Source of the DNA: an uncultured bacterium
GTDB taxonomy: Bacteria; Actinomycetota; Coriobacteriia; Coriobacteriales; Coriobacteriaceae
Length of the DNA stretch: 8,414 nucleotides
Direction: 5' to 3'
Assembly: GCA_905215945.1 (NCBI GenBank)
Contig: CAJMRZ010000055.1
Location: forward strand, 1-8,414
Shown: positions 1 through 7,336 of the stretch, piece by piece
Layout of the letters: the number at the start of each line of letters is the position of its first letter
Position numbering within the stretch: the first letter of the stretch is position 1
The notes under the pieces: generated by a model
Seen by the model: the letters and a program-made list of their open reading frames with translations, nothing else
Told to the model about the DNA's origin: nothing
The model's database searches: none
Translations under genes and position numbers: made by a program

Positions 1-90
1 TCTAGCGGGCTAAATCGTCTCTACCTGTTACAGATCGAGACAAACCGGGCCCAAGCCGCCACAAAGGTGCCTGTCCCCTTTGTGGTGGCT
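1..90. repeat. Compound intergenic repeat, copy A (left of the ATPase gene)
   Basis: This copy has three parts: a 25-nt segment (1-25), a TGTTACAGATCGAGACA arm followed by AACCG (26-47), and a CCACAAAGG/CCTTTGTGG palindrome (54-90). Positions 21-47 are identical to 1444-1470, and 59-88 are identical to 1481-1510. Positions 1-25 match 1343-1367 at all but two bases. The window starts exactly where the 25-nt segment begins, so the matching left hairpin arm, seen in the copies at 1326 and 1409, probably lies just outside. The repeats are seen directly. Their family identity is unknown; a REP/MITE-like dispersed intergenic element is my inference. Confidence 0.8.
54..90 (-). terminator. Hairpin behind the ATPase gene, possible terminator
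   Basis: A 14-bp stem (54-67 paired with 77-90, one G·T wobble) closes a 9-nt loop, TGCCTGTCC. It begins 3 nt beyond the ATPase stop codon (93-95 on the minus strand). There is no U-tract on the downstream side, so intrinsic termination would be weak. The same hairpin occurs at 1478-1510, where it does not follow a stop codon, which suggests it is mainly a repeat element that may also act as a transcript end. Confidence 0.45.
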
Positions 91-92
91 GC

Positions 93-1199
93 CTAGAGTT
101 GGCTGCGCAGATAGTCAGCCATATATGGAACGGCGAAACGCACGTAACCGCGGCGCGCCTGTTCGATTACGCCGGCGTTGATGAGGCGCCGGCGATACTT
201 TTGCGCATAGTCGGGTGTGACTGACATGCGTTTCGCTACATCGGAAATGCGCGAAACGGCGTCTTCGTCATCAGTCATTGCGTCGAGAAACGCGACGTCT
301 TGGTCCGATAGCGCGGCGAGCGTCGTTTCACAAACATCGTTTTCGAAATCGGCTTTTGACGCTTCGATAGCTCCGTCGACTTGCTCTGGCGTTACGTGTT
401 CTCCTGTCTTGCAGCGATTGCCGATGTTATAGCCGATGAGCTGCAGCATATAGGGCGAGCCTTGGGTTGCGCGAGCGGCACGGAGGCGAAGATCGCCTGG
501 AATATCAAGGTCGAGCTCTTCGAAAGCCCGCTGATAATAGGCATCGACATCTCCGACTGAAAGCGGTTCGAGCGTGACCTTGCGAGCGCGGTTGAGAAAT
601 GTCAGCACGCGGTCATTGAGCGTTGCACAGACGGCTCCCGGGAGACCTGCCATAACAAGCGCGACGTTGAGTCCCTCACCGACCAGCTCTTGATAGGCGG
701 TGACGAGCTGTCTAATCTCAGGTGAATTAGCTTGGAGCTCATCGATAAGGATGAGGATGCCGTGCCCCTGCTCGGTCAGCTTGCGCGCCAGCTGCGTGAG
801 TTTGAACTGGAAACTCTTGGTCTCCTGCACATCGCGTGTGAACTCGAGACCGGCTGAGAAGCCGAAGACGCTCAAGCTACCGCCAGAAAGTTTGGGGAGA
901 TGACGCTTGCTGACATAAGGCTCGCCTGCTTCTTGGATTTTTTCAACAATGCGCTCAAGCATATCTTCGGAGGCTACGGTGGGTGTGGCGACAACAAAAC
1001 CGAGCTTGCGTGCGCGGTCGGCAAGTTCCCACAGAAGAACCGTCTTGCCGCTGCCTCGCTGGCCGAGCATGAGCATGGCTCGGTCTCGATTGCCCGGCTC
1101 CTGCTCAAGACCGGAGATGAATGTCGAAATCACGTTCCCGCGACCCACCAGATAGGACGGGCGATTTCCAAATGAGGGGGAGAAGATGGTTTCAGTCAT
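93..1199 (-). CDS. AAA-type ATPase with C-terminal winged-helix-like domain
   Basis: This 368-aa cytoplasmic P-loop ATPase resembles the archaeal-ATPase/Orc1-Cdc6-like AAA proteins common as orphan genes in bacteria. Visible motifs are Walker A GQRGSGKT (residues 46-53), Walker B ILILIDELQ (148-156, catalytic D153/E154), a sensor-1-like strand VALVMAGLPG (179-188), arginines R203 and R205 suited to an arginine finger, and GSPYMLQLIG (247-256) in the lid region. Residues about 297-368 look like a winged helix (SDVAKRMSVTPDYAQKYRRR, then a wing), so DNA or partner binding is likely. The ATG start is set by an AAAGGAG ribosome site 5-7 nt upstream. The gene has lower GC by eye than its neighbours and lies between direct repeats, suggesting horizontal acquisition. 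No toxin, nuclease or phage partner is adjacent. Family placement is fairly sure; the biological role is unknown. Confidence 0.85.
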   Translation of the reverse strand: MTETIFSPSFGNRPSYLVGRGNVISTFISGLEQEPGNRDRAMLMLGQRGSGKTVLLWELADRARKLGFVVATPTVASEDMLERIVEKIQEAGEPYVSKRHLPKLSGGSLSVFGFSAGLEFTRDVQETKSFQFKLTQLARKLTEQGHGILILIDELQANSPEIRQLVTAYQELVGEGLNVALVMAGLPGAVCATLNDRVLTFLNRARKVTLEPLSVGDVDAYYQRAFEELDLDIPGDLRLRAARATQGSPYMLQLIGYNIGNRCKTGEHVTPEQVDGAIEASKADFENDVCETTLAALSDQDVAFLDAMTDDEDAVSRISDVAKRMSVTPDYAQKYRRRLINAGVIEQARRGYVRFAVPYMADYLRSQL

Positions 1200-1251
1200 A
1201 AGTCTCCTTTCCTTTTTTTCCTATTTTTTCCTTTCTTTCCTATTCAGTCAA
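1200..1251 (-). promoter_or_regulatory. Purine-rich leader and possible promoter of the ATPase gene
   Basis: On the minus strand a TTGACT -35 candidate (1246-1251) is followed 17 nt later by AAAAAT (1223-1228, 4 of 6 matches to TATAAT). Downstream, the leader is almost entirely purine, with several GGAAA-type units and A runs of 6 (1224-1229) and 7 (1213-1219), ending in AAAGGAG before the ATG. The -10 is poor, so the promoter is tentative. The ribosome site is clear. The homopolymer runs could slip and change spacing or expression; that is speculation. Confidence 0.4.
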
Positions 1252-1325
1252 ATGAATTGCTGAGCGAAGGCGGTTACGTAGGCCTCGTCGGCAAAACCTC
1301 GACATCGCCTGCGACTAGAATCTTC
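1252..1325. other. Unassigned spacer between ATPase leader and repeat cluster
   Basis: No gene with a ribosome site is visible here. On the minus strand an open stretch (1248-1343, 31 codons, ATG inside the repeat) ends in DEAYVTAFAQQFI and a TGA stop. This looks somewhat like a protein C-terminus, so the segment could be a relic of a gene displaced by the ATPase insertion. It has no Shine-Dalgarno sequence and may be chance. Confidence 0.25.
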
Positions 1326-1389
1326 TGTCTCGATCTGTAACATCTAGCGGGCTAAATCGTTTCTACTTGTTACAGATTTAGACAAACCG
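1326..1389. repeat. Compound intergenic repeat, copy B1 (hairpin unit)
   Basis: Inverted arms at 1326-1342 and 1368-1384 match in 15 of 17 positions and enclose a 25-nt segment (1343-1367) that is nearly identical to window positions 1-25. The unit ends in AACCG (1385-1389), as do the other copies. It is followed by AGGGGACAG (1391-1399), a partial match to the complement of the GGTGCCTGTCCCC core found in the other copies. Non-coding; function unknown. Confidence 0.75.
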
Positions 1390-1408
1390 TAGGGGACAGA
1401 CCGAACAA

Positions 1409-1516
1409 TCTCAATCTGTAACACCAGGCCCGGTTTTGGCGACCTACCTGTTACAGATCGAGACAAACCGCCCCCAACCACCACAAAGGTGCCTGTCCCC
1501 TTTGTGGTGGATTGGG
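1409..1516. repeat. Compound intergenic repeat, copy B2 (hairpin plus palindrome)
   Basis: Arms at 1409-1423 and 1449-1463 match in 14 of 15 positions and enclose a different 25-nt segment (1424-1448). A second hairpin follows: a perfect 12-bp stem (1478-1489 with 1499-1510), extendable with mismatches to about 18 bp (1472-1516), around the loop TGCCTGTCC. The right part is the direct repeat of copy A. Arm sequence and 25-nt spacing are conserved between B1 and B2 while the enclosed sequence differs, which suggests that the hairpin geometry matters. Confidence 0.75.
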
Positions 1517-1598
1517 CGGGCGGGTATCAAAAAGTGTCAGACGGGGCGGCTGCCGAGCGCCTGCGCGCGAAAAGAAGTGTCGGCCTGCGTCGCTGTCG

Positions 1599-1627
1599 TT
1601 GAGCGAGGCCCCATTTGCGGGGATACT
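1599..1627 (+). promoter_or_regulatory. Probable promoter of the 6-phospho-beta-glucosidase gene
   Basis: TTGAGC (1599-1604) and GATACT (1622-1627) each match the sigma70-type consensus in 4 of 6 positions and are 17 nt apart, giving an untranslated leader of about 30 nt. A small inverted repeat, CCCC-6 nt-GGGG (1609-1622), fills the spacer and could be an operator, though it is too short to assign. I see no convincing LicT/BglG-type antiterminator site or catabolite-response element in 1511-1663. Confidence 0.45.
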
Positions 1628-1660
1628 GAAACCACGACAAGCGGCGTATGAAAGGATTGA

Positions 1661-3094
<1,434 letters not shown>

Positions 3095-3123
3095 GCTTTC
3101 CCGATAACCGTAGCCTCCTGACC

Positions 3124-3162
3124 AAGGCGCCCGGCGAGCAGTTAATGCTTGCCGGGCGCCTT
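3124..3162 (+). terminator. Hairpin terminator after the glucosidase gene
   Basis: Stem 3124-3140 pairs with 3146-3162 over 17 positions (one G·T), with a perfect GC-rich 12-bp base, around a 5-nt loop (GTTAA). It starts 29 nt after the stop codon. Only a loose T-rich stretch follows (TTGCCGTCTGCGGATTTT). It separates the glucosidase from the downstream signalling operon. Confidence 0.75.
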
Positions 3163-3214
3163 GCCGTCTGCGGATTTTGGGACATGCGGCCCGCTTTTTC
3201 GACCCATCTGTCGG

Positions 3215-3232
3215 TACACTAAAAGCACTATG
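3215..3232 (+). promoter_or_regulatory. -10 element next to the start codon; probable leaderless start
   Basis: TACACT (3215-3220) ends 9 nt before the ATG at 3230 and no Shine-Dalgarno sequence lies in between (AAAAGCACT). A transcript starting 6-9 nt after the -10 would begin at or within a few nucleotides of the ATG. No good -35 hexamer sits 16-18 nt upstream, although the region is T-rich (CTTTTTCGAC). Leaderless initiation is an inference from this spacing. Confidence 0.45.
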
Positions 3233-5113
3233 GGTACCCGCGAGCGACATATCGGCAACGCGGCCGCCCGATCCGCACCCGTGGCGGATCCCAGGGGCGG
3301 CAGGCTCTTCGCCATGCCGCGATTCCTTGTTGGCATAACACATCAGGTATACCGTCACCGCGTCTTTGCTATCGCCGGCGCCATCACCGCGCTGTTCCTC
3401 ATGCTTTTGGCAGTCTTGCCGGCGCTGTTCGCCTTCGACCCCAAACTATCTAACGCCGTGCCCGCCTATAGCGAGGTGTCCGAAGAGGTCGTGGATGCGC
3501 TCGTCCACTCGAGCTCTCTCCTGCTGCTTGTCGCCGCAATTGTATTTTCGATCTGGGGCGTATCGGTCTATCTGCGCTGTTTGGACTATGTGTTGCGCCG
3601 CCGCCTTGTTGCCGTCGCCACCATCTGCACCCTGTGGATGATCGAAGTCATTCTCAAGTACAAGTCATTCACGCCGTTCTATGCCACTGTGCTGTGGTAC
3701 CTGTACTACGTGCCCATGACGCTCATTCCGCTGCTCTACCAGTTGTGTGGTCTGCGCCTTGCGGGCCTGGAGCAACACCGCCTGGGTCGCCGCTACTGCG
3801 TTGCGCTGTGGATTGCGGCCATCCTGCTTATCGGATTTGTGCTCACCAACGATTTTCACCAGCAGGTCTTCCACTTTGACCGTACAAGCGACACCTGGAG
3901 CAACGATTACACGTACGGCTGGGGTTATTTCGCCGTCCTCGTGTGGACGGCCTTTGACTTCGTGGCCTTTTTTATCCTGGTTGGTCGGTCCTCGTCCTTT
4001 CGCATCCAGCGTTTTTCGGGCACGGCGGCGCTCGTGCTGCTGGGCGGCGCATTCTTTGCCATCTCCTATGCTCTGCGCGTGCCCTGGGCATGGAGGCTCA
4101 ACTTTTCGCTCGTCTATTGCGTCCTGTGCGTGGTGGCGATGGAAATCTGTCTCGATTGCGGTGTCGTTCCGTCATATCACGACATCGCCGGCATTTTCGA
4201 CACCTTGCCGCTTGACCTCAAAGTTCTAACGCGCGACCTGCAGGAAGTCTATGCCACGCCAGTGTCAAAGCCAATGCCGGTGGGCGTGCGCGAGGAGTTG
4301 CGGACCCAGGCGCACAGCCGCGCCCATGCCTTTGCCGTGGCGTCCGATCCCGATGTGATGTGCCGTGCCTTTCCACTGCTGGGCGGATCGGCCCTGCTTG
4401 CCCAAGACGTGTCGGATCTCAACGAGCTTAACCGTGAACTGGCACATCGTCGTATGGAGCTGCAGCGTCAAAACGAGCTGCTCGCCGCCGACTACGACCT
4501 TAAGACGCACCTGGCAGACCAAGAGGCCGAGACCTTGCTGGTCCAAGACGTGGACCAGGCGCTTGCCCGCGCGCTCGAAGGGATGTACGACCTGCTGAGC
4601 TCGCTACCGCCGTTGACCGACGAAGCGTCTTCGCACGAGCGTTACCGCATGCTGCAGCGCGCCAAGATGCTCGTCGCCTATTGCAAGCGCAAGGGGTCGC
4701 TCACGTTGGCACAGCACGGGGAGAGCGGTTTTGATCGCGACCGCATTCAGCTCATTGCCAACGAGCTCGCAAGCGACCTGCGCACCATCGATATCGATTG
4801 CGCCTCGATTATCGCCATACGGCGCCCGATGCACGCCAGTACGGTAAGCGCCCTGTACGACTGCGTGTATGACTTTGCGTTTTTTGCCTACACCACCGAC
4901 CATCCGGCGCTTATGTATCACTTGGGCGATCATGACCGATGCAGTGTCGAGCTGCGTGCCGCGCTTTTTTCCAACGATGATGCAGATCTTTCGCAGACGC
5001 CCGCTGCGCAAGAGCTCGAAAGCGCTCTGCAAGGGCGCAACGTGGCATACCGCCTTGAGGGCGAGCCCGGCCAGCTGCGCATGATCGTCTTGATGCCGAG
5101 GGCGGGTGAGTGA
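3230..5113 (+). CDS. 7TM-type membrane sensor with degenerate histidine-kinase-like C-terminus
   Basis: This 627-aa inner-membrane protein has about eight hydrophobic segments (roughly residues 44-66, 95-118, 125-142, 153-175, 189-206, 232-252, 265-282, 292-310). LTNDFHQQVFHFD (205-217) resembles the TN-x-H motif of histidine-kinase N-terminal 7TM regions. A PAS-like stretch (about 318-395) leads into a coiled coil (394-446), then a dimerisation-like helix and RAKMLVAYCKRKGSLTL (477-493), similar to YxKRR-xNL in GHKL-like kinases. There is no histidine between 428 and 468 where a phospho-acceptor would sit, no asparagine N-box (541-553 reads LYDCVYDFAFFAY) and no GxG box, so it is probably a pseudokinase. 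I chose the ATG at 3230 because an in-frame start at 3149 lies inside the terminator hairpin; 3314 is an alternative. It overlaps the next gene by 4 nt. Likely job: ligand sensing for the downstream kinase (inferred). Confidence 0.8.
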   Translation: MGTRERHIGNAAARSAPVADPRGGRLFAMPRFLVGITHQVYRHRVFAIAGAITALFLMLLAVLPALFAFDPKLSNAVPAYSEVSEEVVDALVHSSSLLLLVAAIVFSIWGVSVYLRCLDYVLRRRLVAVATICTLWMIEVILKYKSFTPFYATVLWYLYYVPMTLIPLLYQLCGLRLAGLEQHRLGRRYCVALWIAAILLIGFVLTNDFHQQVFHFDRTSDTWSNDYTYGWGYFAVLVWTAFDFVAFFILVGRSSSFRIQRFSGTAALVLLGGAFFAISYALRVPWAWRLNFSLVYCVLCVVAMEICLDCGVVPSYHDIAGIFDTLPLDLKVLTRDLQEVYATPVSKPMPVGVREELRTQAHSRAHAFAVASDPDVMCRAFPLLGGSALLAQDVSDLNELNRELAHRRMELQRQNELLAADYDLKTHLADQEAETLLVQDVDQALARALEGMYDLLSSLPPLTDEASSHERYRMLQRAKMLVAYCKRKGSLTLAQHGESGFDRDRIQLIANELASDLRTIDIDCASIIAIRRPMHASTVSALYDCVYDFAFFAYTTDHPALMYHLGDHDRCSVELRAALFSNDDADLSQTPAAQELESALQGRNVAYRLEGEPGQLRMIVLMPRAGE

Positions 5114-6609
5114 CGATGCAGATTTCGCTCATTCTTCCCCAAATCGTTGCGCTCGATGTTGTCTTTGCCCTGGCTGCGTGTCTGCAGACGATCCACGTCC
5201 CGCTCATCGCATCGCGCCGCTCGTCCTATAACCGTAAGGTGATTTGTGCCTACGAGGCGAGCCTTGTGCTTCACCTAATTATTTCGGCGCTCATCTTGTT
5301 CGCGTCGTCTGGCTCATATCTGGTGGCGCCGCTTGACGTTTGCGCCAGGGCAATGGGCGGAGCGTTGTGGCTCAATGCCGTGATCTTTGCCTACGGCATG
5401 GTGCTTATGGTGCACTATCGTCGCCCCGTCATGCTGGCCGAACTGTTGCTCGTTGCCGCCGTGACACCGCCGGTGGTTTTTGCCATGGGCTCGGCGTGGA
5501 CCACGGTCCTTATCGCAGAGGGAGCGTTTTTCCTGTTCCGCTCCATTGCGGCGCTCTTGATGGATGTCCGCAACCGCCAGGAGGATATCACCGCGTTCTC
5601 GACGATCGAAACCATCAACGTGATTCCCGTGGGCATCCTGTATCTGGACCCGAGGGGCCGTCCGCTGCTCATGAACCGCTGCATGCGAAAAAACCTGGTG
5701 GAGCTTCATATGCCCACCGACCTAGGCGATATGAGCGGTACATGGAACGACCTGCGCAAACTCAGCATGCAAATGCCCGAAAGCAGCCAGAACCGCGTGC
5801 GGATTAATCTGGACCGCTTTGGTGAGGCGCGCGTTGTGGTCGAGGTTTCTCCCGCCGAGATTCGCTTGTTCGTGCACGATGACGTTATGGTTTCGGGCCG
5901 CCTCTTCGAGCGCATTATCGGTCTGGATGTAACAGAGTATGCGCATGCTCATGATCGCCTGGCGCAAGCCAACCACCTGCTTGAGCTTGCGGGCCAAGAG
6001 CTCCAAGCCCAGATCGAAGAAGTCAAAAAAGTTGCTGACAATGCGGCCTATCTGCGTATGCGCGCTCGCGTGCACGACGTGATCGGGCAGCGCCTGTCCA
6101 TCCTCCATCGTTATCTGGAGGAGGGGCGCCTGGATGACGAGTCGCTCGAGCAGATCGACCCGTTGCTGCGCTCAATTGCCGCCGATTTGCGCAGTGGCGG
6201 TGCCAGCGAGCCTGCAGAGCAGCTGGGTGATATCGTCCATGCTTTTGGCCTGGTGAGTGTGCAGATCGATGTGGAGGGCGAGCTGCCAAGCGACGCGCGT
6301 GTCGCCGCAGCCTTTCTGCAGATTATCCGCGAGGCCTCGACCAATGCTACCAAGCATGCACAGGCCCATCGGGTCCATGTGCGCCTGTGGCGGGAGACGT
6401 CGGAAGGCAGCGCTGTTGCGCGGATGACCGTTTCTAACGACGGCGCGCCTGCACCCGTATCGTATCGCGAGGGAACGGGTATTCCAGGTATGAGGCATGT
6501 CGCGCAAGATCTGGGCGGCTGCCTGGAAATCCATGCCGCCCCGCCCTTTACGCTTGCGGTGTCCATCCCGCTCAACGCCAGCGCCACAGCTCAAAGGAGA
6601 AACTCATGA
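5110..6609 (+). CDS. Membrane sensor histidine kinase, NarL/DesK (HisKA_3) type
   Basis: This 499-aa kinase should autophosphorylate and pass phosphate to the response regulator encoded next. About five hydrophobic segments (6-30, 46-66, 84-102, 108-126, 131-150) have only short loops and no large extracytoplasmic domain. A PAS-like fold follows (about 160-275, including VIPVGILYLDPRGRPLLMNR at 171-190), then a coiled coil (280-312). The H-box ARVHDVIGQRLS has phospho-acceptor H322 with D323 and Q327, the DxxxQ arrangement linked to phosphatase activity in this family. The ATPase domain has an N-box REASTNATKHA (E408, N412), NDG (443-445) and G-box GTGIPGM (455-461), so it looks catalytically complete. 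The start is GTG at 5110, overlapping the upstream stop as GTGA; ATG at 5116 is an alternative. The stop overlaps the regulator start as ATGA, so the pair is translationally coupled. Confidence 0.92.
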   Translation: MTMQISLILPQIVALDVVFALAACLQTIHVPLIASRRSSYNRKVICAYEASLVLHLIISALILFASSGSYLVAPLDVCARAMGGALWLNAVIFAYGMVLMVHYRRPVMLAELLLVAAVTPPVVFAMGSAWTTVLIAEGAFFLFRSIAALLMDVRNRQEDITAFSTIETINVIPVGILYLDPRGRPLLMNRCMRKNLVELHMPTDLGDMSGTWNDLRKLSMQMPESSQNRVRINLDRFGEARVVVEVSPAEIRLFVHDDVMVSGRLFERIIGLDVTEYAHAHDRLAQANHLLELAGQELQAQIEEVKKVADNAAYLRMRARVHDVIGQRLSILHRYLEEGRLDDESLEQIDPLLRSIAADLRSGGASEPAEQLGDIVHAFGLVSVQIDVEGELPSDARVAAAFLQIIREASTNATKHAQAHRVHVRLWRETSEGSAVARMTVSNDGAPAPVSYREGTGIPGMRHVAQDLGGCLEIHAAPPFTLAVSIPLNASATAQRRNS

Positions 6610-7226
6610 TTCGCGTCCTTATCGTCGAAGACCAGGCTATCTTGCGCGAGAGCCTCGCGCGTTCCGTGGGCGACCAGCCCGACATGACCGTTGTCGCCGC
6701 GATCGCCGACGCCTCGGATGCCTTGGACGTTGTACTCAAGGAGCGTCCGGACATGATACTGATGGACGTATGTACCGAGCATGATTCCAACGGCATCGTG
6801 GCGGCGGCACGCATTAAAGAACAACTGCCCGAGTGCCGCGTCATTATCATGACGGGTATGCCCGAGATCACCTTTGTGGACCAGGCGCGCGAGGCGGGCG
6901 TCGACAGCTTTGTGTACAAGAACGTCGGTATCGACGAGCTATTCGCCGTGATGCGCTCCACGCTGGCGGGTTACTGCACGTTTCCCAAGCCGCCCGAGAG
7001 CATCTTCTCGGGCACGGCGGCCCTCGACGATGTCGAGCTGTCGATCTTGCGCCTTGCCTGCGAGGGTAAGAGCCGCCGCGAGATCGCGGCCGAGCTGTTT
7101 ATGAGCGAGGGCACCATCAAACGCCGCATCTCGGAGATTCTCAACAAGACCGGCTATGACAACATCATGCGCCTGGCCGTGCGCGCAGTAACGGAGGGCA
7201 GCATCGTTCCCAACATGGAGCGCTAA
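6606..7226 (+). CDS. NarL/FixJ-family response regulator, LuxR-type HTH
   Basis: A 206-aa cytoplasmic two-component regulator. The receiver domain (1-120) has the acidic pair E8/D9, phospho-acceptor D54 in ILMDV, T83 in IIMTG and K105 in FVYKN, so all the usual activation residues are present. The loop after D54 reads CTEHDSNGI instead of the more common RMPGMDGI. The C-terminal LuxR-type helix-turn-helix (about 142-197) includes LACEGKSRREIAAELFMSEG and TIKRRISEIL, expected to bind DNA as a phosphorylated dimer. AAAGGAGA ends 5 nt before the ATG, giving this gene the best ribosome site in the operon and allowing more regulator than kinase to be made. Its partner is almost certainly the adjacent kinase. 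The target genes cannot be told from the sequence; autoregulation is possible but no operator was recognised. Confidence 0.95.
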   Translation: MIRVLIVEDQAILRESLARSVGDQPDMTVVAAIADASDALDVVLKERPDMILMDVCTEHDSNGIVAAARIKEQLPECRVIIMTGMPEITFVDQAREAGVDSFVYKNVGIDELFAVMRSTLAGYCTFPKPPESIFSGTAALDDVELSILRLACEGKSRREIAAELFMSEGTIKRRISEILNKTGYDNIMRLAVRAVTEGSIVPNMER

Positions 7227-7251
7227 CGCTCGTTACGCATCGGCATAAAGC

Positions 7252-7286
7252 GGCGGGGCCGCAGGATCAACTCCTGCGGCCCCGCC
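7252..7286. terminator. Bidirectional hairpin between convergent genes
   Basis: A perfect 15-bp GC-rich stem (7252-7266 with 7272-7286) encloses the loop TCAAC. It sits 25 nt after the regulator stop and 50 nt beyond the stop of the convergent lipoprotein gene. There is no T-tract on the plus side; on the minus side CTTTATG follows. The remaining 7287-7336 holds only a small GCGGAT/ATCCGC inverted repeat (7297-7310). Confidence 0.7.
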
Positions 7287-7336
7287 TGACATGTGCGCGG
7301 ATGTATCCGCCAATCCGCGGCCGTCGATGTCTGCCG

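Noticed and set aside
1326..1516. CRISPR-like array (repeats separated by 25-nt segments)
   Set aside because: Arms are inverted, not direct, within each unit; only two or three units exist, one 25-nt segment is itself repeated (1-25 and 1343-1367), and no cas genes are nearby.
3149..3229. In-frame upstream ATG at 3149 that would add 27 residues to the 7TM sensor
   Set aside because: It lies inside the glucosidase terminator hairpin, has no ribosome site, precedes the -10 element, and the added residues look unlike a signal or membrane start.
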